From Phanerochaete sordida (taxonomy: Eukaryota > Basidiomycota > Agaricomycetes > Polyporales > Phanerochaetaceae), in NCBI GenBank assembly GCA_019973155.2, contig BPQB01000038.1, forward strand, positions 186,001-250,000: a DNA stretch of 64,000 nucleotides, in the 5' to 3' direction. Position numbers and translations under genes: made by a program. The notes below the pieces were generated by a model that saw only the letters and a list, made by a program, of their open reading frames with translations, ran no database searches and was not told the DNA's origin. Shown in pieces: positions 38,372-50,071 of this stretch; the stretch's first letter is position 1; each line of letters starts with the position of its first letter.

Positions 38372-39232
38372 TTTTCATTTTTGTTCCTTTACGTACCAAG
38401 ACTCAAGAGTCCACGTTCACGCGTCACGGTTCGATACCGTCGCGTTTCTGAGCTCGACCACGACCACGTCCGCAAGAGTCGTTTCCATTTTCGCACTTAA
38501 ATCCGCAGGGCCTCACCATTGTTCGGTTGAGCCTCTGTCGACGGGGTCTCTCTCCCAACTACCACTATTTACGGGGCTGCGACGTTCAACTTCTCCCCGC
38601 GGCCTCCCCTCGTCAGTCCGCACTTCGACAGTCAATTTGCGTTATGGTCTCGCACAAAACTGCTGCTGCCTAGGGTGCTTTTCTCGATAGGAAGCTTCAT
38701 GGAGTGCGACATCGCTCTCGCCCCAAGGCAGATCGCGCTCATACCCGGCCGGGAGCCGGAGTCGAGAGCTCATGCTGCCTCAACTTCCGACGCTGACGTT
38801 GAATGCCCCAAGGAAGCTTGCCATTGTTCTTTCAAAGGACTCACTAACGTTCTGCATATTGATTTGTATGCTTCAGGATCCCCACTCTGGACAGACAGAG
38901 CTCGAGTCTTATCTCAACGAGCTTCCCTATGCTCTCACGATACGCCATTGTAGCACTGCCTAGGCGCGAAACTGAATGTCGCGTCCTCGGCTGCTAGCAT
39001 CGCCCTGGCGATCCAGAGTTCGCGAGAACCCTACGGCGCCGCGCAGTGCGAACCTTATACACATGTCATCAATCTACTAATTTAGCGTCGTGCAAGCCTG
39101 TGCGACAAGCCTGTGCAACCTGCGGAGAAGGCTTCAGCCAGCATTCACCTTAAGCAGCCCATGGCCCCACGGTGTCCCTCCTCTTGATTCCCAGCCTCTC
39201 CCTCCGAATTCATCGAAGGTACTTGATCAACG
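38372..39232. other. Intergenic between tRNA-Gly and NACHT gene 1
   Basis: After the Pol III terminator there is no supportable gene. Frames on the plus strand are open for up to about 120 codons but show no domain. The right part contains the promoter of NACHT gene 1; a typical TATA box was not identified. Confidence 0.4.
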
Positions 39233-42073
39233 ATGTCCCTCACCGGCGGCCTCTTTCGCAGGAATAGCTTGCAAGAGGTTTCTCGTGAGCCAGCCCTGGC
39301 TCCGGTCGTGGACGAGTTGGAGCGACTTACCGAGACGGTCAAGGTACGTCGGCTTGCCCTTCAAGAGCCACTCGTGTAGACTAAGCGAACCCCTATGCAG
39401 GCTACGCAAGAAGGCGAGGAGCGTCGCAGCTTCCTCAGCGCCGTCAGGTCCCTCGCGCGGACTATGCACAAGAGCATGAAGGTGGTGCAGGGAACGGTGG
39501 AGGCATACGAGGGGAAAATGGATGACAAACACGACCTCATGAAAGCCATCATGCTCTCCGACGAGCTGCAAGGGCGTATCCAGGACCTATTGAGGTACGA
39601 CTCTTACGGTCGCCTATCTGTTATCTCTGAACTCGGAGCAGCACGGTAGAAGATCTCAAAGAGCATGCACAAGGACTTACTGAGTCGGAAGGCCTCCGTG
39701 GATACATCAAAGGAGTCTGGTCACGATCCGCCAATCAAACCATCCTCAAAGACATGAAGCGGATTCTAGCGCGAGCCGTCGATTCCTTTGAGGTATACGG
39801 TATTTTTTATCTTGGGAATTAGCCTCACAGTCGTATCCTTGTCAGCACGATCTTGCGGTCGACATCGAGAGGATTCGCGACAACTTTCAGGCTATGAAGG
39901 TATGAACGGCTTCAGAACGATGCCATTTGACCAGCGTCTGATTTCTCTCGACAGAGTATGCAACGCCAATTCAAGCGAGCTGGTAAGCTAATCCATACGA
40001 TTCTTGACGTTATACCCTGCTCATCGTGCATTCCAGAGTCGGGACTCATGCTTATCGAATCTATCCCGCGAGTGCCTGCAGGCTACCGCTTGGCGCACAA
40101 ATACAAACGCGGATTTTTGGACGGGACTAGAGAAGGTCCATTTGAAGCCGTGAACCGGTGGCTGGGTCCGGCTGGGCAGATCAACGAGCACGACATGAAA
40201 CGATTCTATCTTCTTACCGGCTGGGTGGGCTCAGGGAAATCCACAATTGCGCACCAGCTCTGTTTGCGCGTCGAAAGAGGTCAGCACGCCTCTGTCACTC
40301 TCGGGGCGTCGTTCTTCTTCGCGCGCGGTAATTCGAAGCTCGAGTCTTCCCAATACTTCTTCTCGACCATCGCCCAGCAACTCGCGGTTGCCATACGCGA
40401 AATTCGCCCATACTTTATTGACGCGGCACGAGTGTACTTCCAGGGCAAAGGCATAGCACGCGGACAATCCGCCTTCGAGGCGCTCTTGCGTACACCACTT
40501 GCCGCAGCCTCTGCGTCTTTCTCAACACCAACTGTCATTGTCGTCGACGGGATAGACGAGTGCAGAGATAGGAATCAACTTCCTGAACTGCTGCAAGCGC
40601 TTCTGGCTCTCGTCCGCGAGTTTCCCTGGCTGTACATCTTCGCCACATCGCGACCCGAGCCCTACATTCTATCGGTGCTGGCATCCGCAGACTCTGCCGA
40701 TATCGTTCATCATGCACGCCTGGACGATACCATCCACGATGTGAGCGGAGATCTCGGACGCTACATCGAACACTCGACTACGGAAATACCTCCCTATGCC
40801 GAATATTTCCGCGAGCATCCCGATGCGCTCGAACGCCTGGTCGAGTATACCGGCGGTATATTCCTAGTAGCGCGGATCGCCGTCAGATTCTTGGATGCAC
40901 ATCAAGACGATCCTGAAGAAGGCCTGGAACTTCTGTTCTCAGAAGATGGCAGAGCGCTGTTTCCACTCGACGCTGTATATCTACAGGTCCTCCAATCTGC
41001 TTTTCCTCTAGACGAGCTACGCATCTCGTGTGGGCAGCACGAACGCATCCGCTCGCTGCTGCGCACAATCGCGCTTGTTCCCGGCTACGCAACCCCAGAG
41101 CTCATCGCGCTGCTGGATGGTGATATACAAGTGCCCCAAGTTATGTCCATGCTCGACCGTCTGCGGTCTCTGTTGATCGTCGATACCCGCGGACGGATCA
41201 TTCCTCTCCACTCCTCCTTCCGAGCCTTCCTCCTCGACGAACAACGCTGCAAAAACAGGATCTGCTACGTCAATCGTCCAAAAGGACATGCGCATCTAGC
41301 CGCGGCGTGTCTCAGGGTCATCTCTTCGTCTCAGGTCGCGAAGATGCTGATGTTCCCCTTGACGGCCGCCGCGCAGGCCAGAGCGCGGCTGGGGTACAAT
41401 GTCATGACCGCGTGGCACCAGCACCTGGTGCAGGCGGAGTTCGACCCCGAGCTCGAGAGGCAGCTCTCCAAATTCGTCGGTGGGATCCAGCTTGCTGTCT
41501 ACGCGTGGACATCCGAACCTGCTGAAGTCATACGAGCTGGTCAAGCGATCATGGAATATTTGGAGGTGCGTCGACTGGTGTAGCGTCGGAAACAATGCTG
41601 ATCCTTCTGCGCTTGCGATACAGCCCTCCCCTAGCTGGTCCACAATATGTGCACAATACTTCAAGCTGTCTTCATATGCACAGCTGTGGCGCGCCGCCAT
41701 GGTAGAGTCATCTAGCAGCCAGCCGCCGGACATCATCTCCATCGATATTTTCGGAGAGATTCATCGGGGCTTTGGAGATGCGAAGATTCCTCGAGACTTC
41801 GACCTACATACCCCGGCCGTTGAGCTGATACGGTACCGCGGGGTGATGGGCGCGCTCGCGGGTCAAGTGCGCCTCTGGGATACAGATGCACAAGAGATAT
41901 GGTACTCGGAGGGGATTGTGGATATCTTCAAAGCCCAGGGCTCATCCTCCAAGCGCCGTACAGTATGCATGTCGATGCGCAGAAAAGGGACTTTGGTACT
42001 TCACGAGGCACAGGTGAACCTGACGCACCGACGTCCCAGTATCTCTCCTACAGATGCCTTCATATCCGCCTGA
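39233..42073 (+). CDS. NACHT-domain STAND NTPase (NLR-like), copy 1
   Basis: Seven exons (39233-39343, 39401-39594, 39642-39792, 39846-39899, 39955-39982, 40037-41565, 41624-42073) join in frame to 838 aa. Residues 1 to about 175 are helical and coiled-coil-like, as in agaricomycete NACHT proteins. The NTPase follows: Walker A LLTGWVGSGKST, LGASFFFARG, Walker B VIVVDGIDECRD and a sensor-like YIFATSRPEP. The C-terminal part is helical (PLHSSFRAFLLDEQR) with no WD40, ankyrin or TPR repeats recognised. Such STAND proteins are fungal counterparts of NLRs, acting in heterokaryon incompatibility or non-self responses; that role here is inferred from family. A paralogue lies at 50.1-55.1 kb. It is convergent with the FAD monooxygenase. 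Confidence 0.88.
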
Positions 42074-42457
42074 GTGGCGAGGACGCCAGCTACTCATTTC
42101 TTCCTATCTCACATCGATCCGTCTCTGTTATATCTGAGATCATCGCCAGTATTCTTGCGTCTGCTACACAGTCCCTAGCTCAAGACTAAGATATATGTTG
42201 ATGTCCGTTCTCAGCAAATTCTCAGCCTTGTACGTGTAGCGAACTTAGCTTGTTTGTAAATATAGCTCTCTCGTCCGCCTGGATATGCGCCAGAGATGGC
42301 TGCGTCTTGCTCAACTCTGGCTTCAAGTTGCGCCCCATAATATCATGACTATTGGGCTTCTGCTCTCGCTGCGAGGGTTCACCACTGGTGATAACTTTGG
42401 AAAGCTGTCATCAATGCAACGTTCAAGAAACATGCTATTTCTCATGCAGGAGGGTGG
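42074..42457. other. Intergenic, convergent 3' ends
   Basis: The gap between the stops of NACHT gene 1 (+) and the FAD monooxygenase (-) probably contains both 3' UTRs. Nothing else is seen. Confidence 0.5.
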
Positions 42458-44186
42458 TCACAACTCGGGACGCGGCAGAGTAGAACCATCCTCCTTGCCC
42501 AAGATCTGTCTCTCCAACAACGCACGCGCCCGCTCCCAGTCCTGCTCAGGCATCTCAGCCCAATGGAAACGCGACATTCTGCGAGCCTCGTCCGTTATCC
42601 GGCGCAGCTCTGCGGGGTCGCCAGCACGGAGCTTGTCCAAGTCCGTGCCCGCAGGAACGTAGTCGGGGTGCAGCTCGTAGAGGAATCCAGTCCGGAGCGA
42701 GCGTTCGGTGATGTCGTCCGCGATCGGCCTGCGCACCGCGTCGTACACCTTGAGCGCGTCCACGAGGTTGGCCGTGGTCACTCCCGGGTGCGTGAGGATG
42801 CGCCCCAGGATGTAAGAGTCCTGGAAGAGGGATAAAAATGGGCAAGCACAAGGAAGTAAAGCAGCATACGTCGATCGCTTGGCCTGCCCCTGCGCCGAAA
42901 TGAGTGCTCATCGCGTGCGCCTGCAAATCGGAGTGAGCGAGCGAGCAATAAAGTGAGCTGTCGCGCTCACGGAGTCTCCAAGCAGCACGACTCTACCGTC
43001 GGCATACTGTGGCAAGTTGCGAATGTGGCTAATGGCCCACTTCGACACTTCCCCGATATTCTAGATGGCGATCAACACCAGATCTGGTTGCGCGACGCAA
43101 AACGTACCTCAGCAGCGATACAAAGGTCGTCTTCCCAGTCCTGATATAATTCGACGATCTCTTCTTTAGTCGCAGAAACGACGGGCGGCCCGGAGAGCGG
43201 CTGTCCGAGGCCGCCGGGGATGGTGTCGTAGAACAGGATGTTGATGATAGTGGGGGAGATCGGGTACGATATGACATGCTATCCAAATTTTAGTTTTAGC
43301 ACTGTGCAGCACCGTGGACAACATACCTTTCCTGAACCGCACCACTGCAGGGGAGGCGGCTATCAGCCCCAGCACGGAAGGGCATGTGTAAATAGGACTC
43401 ACTATCATCGCTTCCCCGAGCATGACATTGTTTGGTGAAACCGCTTGCAACCTCTCTCTAGGAAGGAGCGTCCGGTAGGCGTAAGTGCCCGACCACGTCG
43501 GCCGCGCGCTCTCGAGAACTGCGGCCGCCTTCTCTGGATCGCTTCGAGAGGTGCGCTCAGCGATATCGGCGTACATGGTTCGGCGCGCCGCAGAACCGAT
43601 GCCGTCTGCGCCCACGAGAAGGTCCGCGCTCGCTGAGGAGCCGTCAGCGAAGTGGAGCGTAACGCCATCCCCATCCTGCTGGTACGAGCTCAGCCTCTTC
43701 GCGAAGTGGATTGCGAGTCCTGGTGTCGAGTTGGGCTCGAGACACTCGACGAGCAGCTGGACCATCTCGGCTCGAGGAAGTGCTATGCTGCCATCTAACA
43801 TGAACAAAGTGTCAATTCGAAGGATATTTCTAGGAGCCAAGAGAGCTTACAAGGAACCGGAAGTTCGTCAAACGTAAAGGGCTCCTTCGTATCGCTCTTC
43901 CGCAGCATGAGCGGCGGAGAGAGGGCGCGGTTCTCGAGCACCAGCTGCAGACCTAGCGCAGCAAAGATACTTCGCGTCCGCTGCCAGAGAGTGATGCCGG
44001 CGCCGACGCTCGAAAACGTAGACTCTGCCTCGTACACGTCTATAGTCAGCGGCTGAGACGCCTGGAAGTTCTTGAGTATCAGGGCCAGCGAAAGGCCGCC
44101 GATTCCCCCGCCACTACAAGGCCGTATGAGAGAGCGAGAGGTATAGAAGACGGCGGGGCTCACCAGATGGCCACCCTCAGCACCAT
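42458..44186 (-). CDS. FAD-dependent monooxygenase, salicylate hydroxylase-like
   Basis: The start is ATG 44184-44186, whose 23-nt exon 1 (MVLRVAI plus two bases) splices over an intron to CGGGIGGLSLALIL, completing the dinucleotide-binding GxGxxG motif. Further on are LLVGADGIGSAAR (the DG motif binding FAD and NADPH) and, across another intron, VVLLGDS joined to AHAMSTHFGAGAGQAID (the GD motif). The C-terminus includes DALKVYDAVRRPIADDI and ends at TGA 42458-42460. These are the three signatures of group A flavin hydroxylases. Known members hydroxylate salicylate or other aromatic acids with NAD(P)H and O2; many act in lignin-derived aromatic breakdown or secondary metabolism. The substrate cannot be read from sequence. 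Several short introns; not every border was traced. Confidence 0.88.
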
Positions 44187-44936
44187 GGAGTCTCGAGTGG
44201 GGCTCAGCAACAGTGAGGTGTACTTGTGAAAAGTCAAGGGGGGAGGCAACAAAGTGCGCGTATCTCATCCCGGATTTTAAGCAGCTGAGGTCGCCAGCAC
44301 AGGGTCGACGGCCGCGTACCGAGCGCAGCACCAGGGCCAGCTAGCGTCCTTGATTTAAGAACATACAAGACTCATACCTCTAGTGAAAGAGTCGGCTGCC
44401 TCGTGCCAGTGTGCTCCAGATTATCCACTTTGCAGCCGAGGATGCAGTGTACCCTGCAAGTTGCGGCAGGGCCATCGTCCGCACAGTAAATCAAGGTGAG
44501 CGTTGCGAGGATTTCGACCCTGCGTATGCTTACCCTAGGGCCGCGTGCTTCCAACGAGGATGCAGCAATCACTATCACGGCGAGAATAGACCGTCCATGC
44601 TCGCGCTGACGAACGTCGCGCGGGCATGGGCTGGGATCGGCTGCGCGGCCATCAGCTGATGCGCCTTGCCATATGGGGCCAGCGGGCCTCACGCTGGGAC
44701 GTAACATTTGCGAAGGAGCCTATGAAGAGTCGCCCGGACCACCTCATAGCAAGCTAAGTGCACAAGGGCGAGGGCTTCGACTCGTATGGTCGTGTCCGAA
44801 GGAGTATACAGCATCTCGATGTACGTCTTGTTTTGTAATAGGATCAGCGACTTGACACATAGTACATTGGAATTCATTCGGGGCGAAGTGAAGATACGAA
44901 GGCATTCACCAAGACTAGCACCTACGTAGACGAGCC
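44187..44936. other. Intergenic, promoter of the FAD monooxygenase
   Basis: The region lies between two minus-strand genes. Frames on both strands are short and lack motifs. It should contain the monooxygenase promoter (right of 44186) and the 3' flank of carbonic anhydrase 2. Confidence 0.4.
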
Positions 44937-45714
44937 CTATACAACAACGCTGCAACCAATGTCCTCAACGTGCCCGTTCTTCACGTCGTAGATCCATCCA
45001 TGAACCTCAACCTTGAAGCTTCCTCCGCCTGCTTTGAGGACCTCGCGGACGAGCAAGACTTGCTGCCGGACGTTGGCCTCCGCGAGCTCGTTCACGCTAG
45101 CTGGCGGCGGGTCCATTGTCTCGGCCAGGTCGCGAAGCGGCTGGAGCCACGTGTTGAGGGGTGACGGGGGCGGCCAGTGCTGGATTGTCACCCACGGGTC
45201 GTTCCTGACCTTCTCAGCGTCGAACGGCTGCCCATCGCGACACTCCGCCTTGTCTGGTGTGTCCCGCGGCATGCAAACTCCGACGCCGCCACAGGCGGTG
45301 TGTCCCGCGACGATAATGTGCTGCACGCCGAGCGTGCGGACCGCGAAGTGGATCGCAGAGACGATGCTCGCGTCGGTCAGCTGGACCTGACTAAAGGACA
45401 TCCTTGTCAGTGCGCCGGGATACGGTTTCTGCGAACGAACGCACTTGGCAATGTTACGGTGGGTGAAAATCTGCCCCGGCAGCTGGTTCAGGATGACTGA
45501 CTCTGGCACACGGGAGTCTGCGCAGCCAATCCAGAAGACCTGTGCGTCGTACGTTGATGAGATCGCAAGTACATTCTACCAGCTGACAGCAACAAACCCT
45601 GGGTCTCTGTTCAGGAGGTATAGGAAAGATTTCGGGGTGGTTCTCGCGCATGCGCTCCGCCCAGCGGCGGTTCTCTTCGGTCAGCCCTGCAATAAAACCG
45701 GCAGCGTCAGACAT
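44937..45714 (-). CDS. Beta-class carbonic anhydrase 2
   Basis: Three exons (45714-45598, 45539-45445, 45390-44937) join in frame to 221 aa. Zinc and catalytic residues are present: C-x-D-x-R in WIGCADSRVPES and H-x2-C in AGHTACGGV; the tail has VHGWIYDVKNG. Exon 2 is 95 nt as in carbonic anhydrase 1 and both introns interrupt the same codons, so the two genes are duplicates. The reaction is CO2 hydration to bicarbonate. The chosen ATG starts MSDAAGFIAGLTEENRRWAE. Just upstream (about 45765-45840) a minus-strand frame encodes GLNPELTERKPEVYELLKR followed by a GTGAGG donor, which could be an extra 5' exon, but no ATG opens it. Confidence 0.9.
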
Positions 45715-48046
45715 AATCGCGTTCACCTAGAGGATTTGGTGGCGATGGCAAGAAAGACGCAGTACAGACCCTCACCTCTTCAACAGCTCATATACTTCTG
45801 GCTTGCGCTCTGTAAGCTCTGGGTTCAGCCCACCATATGCCACTGATTGCCATCGTAGCAGGGAACATCGGATATGCGCCCGTCTATGAGGGCGGCTGCC
45901 TCACATGAGCACCACCTTCTATATTTTGGAGCAGTCTCGAGCGTACCTTAGGGAGCCTCGCAGGCATGAAATTGCACGCAGATGGCACCCATGACTCGAT
46001 GAAATGAATGCGAGCGCACTTTTGGCACGCGCAGAGCGGGTTCAGTGCCTACATGCAGAATAGAACCTGTGCCATTAGTAGGTCAGCAGACGTTGACAAC
46101 ATTCCAGCGCACGATGCAACGCACAATCATACTCTGCGGAGCCTCCCAGGCCCTTGTGTGCATCTTGGAAATATGTACAGGGTCTCGGCCCTCCGAGTCT
46201 GTCAGGTGTGCCACACACTAGGGCGCAGTACCTGTTGTGCAATTTGATCTCGTACGTATAGAAGAGGTGGGACAGGCTAGTGTCCAACGTCGACATTGCG
46301 CTAGGTGTCGTCGCTCTTGAGTCCTGACAGTATCGCGCAGGAGCAACGTCAGGACTAAGCAGGTCAGAAAATTGATCCACCGCTTGTTCGTGATGATATC
46401 CCTGACTTACCCCTCACAATGATGGATAGACATGTCAGTCACGGTACCTCTGTGAAGGCGACTTGGAGGCGACGTCCCGCATCGCGCGCTTTCAATGTAA
46501 ACGTATTACGCAAGTCGGCGTCCTTGCGATGGCTGTCAACATTTCGTCAACAATCAACAGAGTCCACAGCTTTGCACCTTGCTTACGCACCTTGCTGTTG
46601 GCCCGCATCCTTGCGAGCCGGACGCGTCCTGCGCCAGCGGTGTGGGTGACCGAGAGCAAGCTTGATTTCAGGCTGTTTTGAGCTGGTGGTCTTGTGGTAA
46701 CGTCGCCGACGGCTTTGTCCGGCGTTCGAGTCTCGTCAGTGACGGTGCCATTATCTGTATTTTTTCCAACATTCATATCGGTAGCTTCGCTGTTCTGATA
46801 CCTGGCAGAGATATTTGTCTTATGTATAAAGCATTCAAGGAGCTGCATATGAACGTCTGAGCAGGGGCCCTCCATGAGACCTGCGACTCGAAGTGGGCAG
46901 AGGAGTCCGGGGTCCGCCCTTTCCGGGGTCCGGGGTCGCATGCGGCGCACCTCCATTTCTTCGCTCTGCTCCGCGGTCTGCCCTCATGCCTCGTGCTTCT
47001 CGCGGTCTGGCCGCTGCTATCATCCTCGATTGTATGATTTCGACAAGACTCAAGCCCCAGAGGCTGTTCTACTCTGCTGATTGACCGGTCACAAGCTGCG
47101 GTGACAAGCCTAGCGAGTCCGGCACGCGGACCCTCAGACGTTGCGTTACGTCTAATGACTGGCACCAGGGCACATTGCAGGAATGCTTTATATATTTGTG
47201 CGCAGTTTTCCCGTTTATGTATGCCGCACCATTGCGGGCTTCGTCGGTCGTCGGCTCCAGTCACAGAACTCGCTAAACGTGCGCTAATCCCGTCGAGTGC
47301 TTGGGCAATGGCCTAGTCCGTTGGTCTCTCCAGCCTCCACGAGGCGTACCGATGTACCAGACGACTCACCTTATGCAGCAGACACAGGATGGGCGTACGA
47401 ATAACCAAGCAATGACGCACACGTCGAAGGCTGTCGGGCATGTACCTGAGTCGCTCCTGGTGGCGATTCTGGAATTAAGACGTCGTCCTCAGCGAGTACG
47501 CCCCCTAATCACTGTGTTTATAATTTGGCACTCAGGCTCGCGACATCACAAGCTCAGAACGTCTTGTCTCGTAGCCGCGCTGCCATTCACAGCGACGAGG
47601 TGCGCGTTGCTGGCAATGGATACACCGCTGAAAGTTGTCCTTATCGTGCATGCGTGCTATATGACGCGATAATCAGAGCATTTCTCGGCTCGCAGCGACG
47701 AGAGTCGTGTCGTCAATATCTAAATGGCCCAGCCAAGGAGCGGGAGAATTGACGCACCACGGATATCGCACTCCTCTTGCCGTATCTGAATATCACCTGG
47801 TGCGAAGAGTCGATTTATGTGAATGAACGTGCTCAGCGGCGCCCTACCTCCGCTAACCGCTACCAATTGCAGGGGTCACCGAGCGACCGAGCCTACCCAG
47901 CACCAGGCTTCCCCGCAGCGCGCTCTTCAATGCAGGCACATGTGCGAGGTCGTCGGTGATGTATAAAGGTCGTTCGACGCCGGTCTACTCGTCTACCAAT
48001 CTATCAACTCTCACCTCCTTCACCAGCCCATCCTGGAACTTTAACC
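45715..48046. other. 2.3-kb gene-poor interval with a possible decayed DUF6534-like membrane gene
   Basis: No intact gene is supported. On the minus strand, an ATG near 46297 opens MSTLDTSLSHLF, a start typical of agaricomycete DUF6534 multi-pass membrane proteins. It is followed downstream by CTYFQDAHK and ALHRALECC, which loosely echo later family motifs, but the helices expected after these are absent; if real it is a pseudogene. The stretch 46.4-47.9 kb is featureless on both strands. The right end is the promoter of the aspartic protease. Confidence 0.3.
47962..47967 (+). promoter_or_regulatory. TATA box of the aspartic protease gene
   Basis: TATAAA (within GTATAAAGG) sits 80 bp upstream of the ATG at 48047, with a pyrimidine-rich, ATG-free leader between, which is typical of strongly expressed fungal genes for secreted enzymes. 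Confidence 0.6.
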
Positions 48047-49530
48047 ATGCTACACACATCGATTGCGATATTCGCAACCTTCGCTCTGTGCACCAGCGCG
48101 AGCTCTTCCATCCAAGCGCCTGGCGTCAGCATCGAGCTCGGGAAGCGCAGCTCTTTGACTCGTCCTGACGGCACCTTCGACCACGAGAGGGCCGCCCTGC
48201 AGGACGTGAAGATCCACAAGTACGCCATTCCCAGCTCCTCGAGTCATTTATTGCTGCTTACTGTCCTCGTGCCCTCTGCAGTAAATACCAGCAGAATCTC
48301 CGTAACATCGTTGCCAGCGGGGGCAGCTTACCCGATGGCTGGGAGATCAGAGAGCTTCATACCGTGCCCGAAGCGCTGCATAAGCGTGCTAACGGCTCCG
48401 AACCCCTGATAGACGAGAACGACGATGAGCAGTGGGCGGGCAACATCACTATCGGCACGCCAGGTCAGACGTTCCTCATCGACTTCGACACCGGCTCGTC
48501 GGACCTCTGGGTCCCCAGCTCGTCCTGCAAGGGTGTGAACTGCGACGGCAAGCAGAAATATAACGCTGCTTCGTCTGCGACCAGCTCAAAGAAGAACGGA
48601 ACGTTCACCATCGGGTACGCCGACAATTCGACGGTCTCTGGTCCCATCTACACCGACTCCGGTAAGTAGCACTTGGCACCGCAGTGAAATTTGAGCTGAG
48701 ATTCCTCAGTGACGGTCGCAGGCCTCACCGCAAAGAACCAGTACTTCTCTCCAGTGGACACGCTCTCCAACTCATTCGCGAATAATCCGGTCACTGGGCT
48801 CATGGGTCTTGCATACCCTTCCATTTCCCGCCTACGCAATGTATGAGATGTCATCACGTTCTCCGCGTCCCTACATGTTCTCATTTATCCCCTAGGATCC
48901 CTTCTTCACGACTCTGATCAAACAGGGCACGGTCAGCGCCGGCGTCTTTGGCTTCAAGCTCGCCTCCAACGGCTCGACGCTCTTCCTCGGTGGCACTGAC
49001 ACCACGAAGTACACCGGCGACATCGAGTACCACGCTGTCAACAGCTCGGTGGGCGTGTGGCTAGCATACGGCGCGAAGACGATCGTCGGCGCGGCGAGCC
49101 CGAACACTAACTTACCGACGGTTATCGATTCGGGCTCGACGCACATGTACGGCCCGCCGAACGCGGTGAAGGCGTTCTACGCCGCCATCCCCGGCAGCGC
49201 CGTCTTCAACGCAGAAAAGGGCTACTATTCGTACCCCTGCCACGCGCTCCCCGCCATCGGCTTCAGCTGGGGCGGCAAGACCTGGAATGTCACTCCCGAG
49301 AAGTGAGTACTTTCTGCGTCTCAGCAGAAAGCTAGTATTTATTCTCGGCTACCCTCAGCTTCAACCTCGGGGCGACGAGAAATGGAAGCAGCCAGTGCGT
49401 CGGTGCGCTCGTGGGTCGCGACCTCGGTTTAGGCCCAGTCGCCTGGCTACTTGGTGACAGCTTCATGAAGAATGTGTACACAGTGTTCTCGTTTGACAAG
49501 AACGCGGTTGGCTTCGCTACTCTTGGGTAG
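48047..49530 (+). CDS. Secreted pepsin-like aspartic protease (A1 family, polyporopepsin type)
   Basis: Five exons (48047-48219, 48282-48661, 48722-48840, 48896-49302, 49359-49530) join in frame to 416 aa. It starts with a signal peptide (MLHTSIAIFATFALCTSASS), then a propeptide of about 80 residues ending near HKRANGSEPL with a KR site for Kex2-like processing. The mature enzyme has both catalytic loops, FDTGSSDLWVPSSSC and VIDSGSTHMYGP, plus the flap segment FTIGYADNSTVSG. The C-terminus reads WLLGDSFMKNVYTVFSFDKN, the usual A1 ending. The family are extracellular acid endopeptidases; polyporopepsin of wood-rot fungi is the nearest known type. One Cys pair (SSSCKGVNC) is conserved and another is in the C-terminal lobe. 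All catalytic residues are present. Confidence 0.93.
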
Positions 49531-50071
49531 TCCAGGCCGTGACCGTAGGCTTTATGCATGCCCGTATATTGACCCCAGACTGATAGAATTCGCTCGCCTC
49601 GAAGTCACCCTTGATCCAGTTGCCCGTGCACTGTGACAATATCTCTGCTACACTCGTACTCTTGACTCTTGACGAAGATGCGCTCATTTTAAATCACGAT
49701 GCTGAACATATCGCCCTTTTCTGTCACCGCTACCCATGAGATGTAAGATATTCGATGTGCTGCGCTGTTTGATACACCTCGAAGCAACACACAAAAGGCT
49801 CTGCTCGCTTTTCTCCCTTCATATCTATGCAATCTCGTAGTGATATTACTTGCAGCTCCGAGCCTTCGACAGTCCGCACACCAGGCGGTCGCCCATATCA
49901 GATTTTATTAGTATTGCGGACAATTTCACATCACGTGCTATCGACTTGTAGCGGCCTATCTGCTGCGGTACTAAGACTTACGTCCGCTTTCATCAGAGTC
50001 TTCTGAGTGCCATCGTCGAGAGGCGGCCGCTACATCGACTTCTGTACGGTCGTTATCAAGCCCTTTGAGAA
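49531..50071. other. Intergenic between aspartic protease and NACHT gene 2
   Basis: This 541-bp gap includes the protease 3' flank and the promoter of NACHT gene 2. It is more AT-rich than its surroundings; no RNA gene or repeat is seen. Confidence 0.45.

Noticed and set aside
38420..38445. A T-arm-like sequence (ACGGTTCGATACCGT) downstream of the tRNA-Gly
   Set aside because: No acceptor, D or anticodon arm can be placed around it, so it is not a second tRNA.
41566..41583. Reading NACHT copy 1 straight through to the stop at 41581
   Set aside because: A GTGCGT donor and a GATACAG acceptor join the main exon in frame to a final exon whose position matches the last exon of NACHT copy 2.
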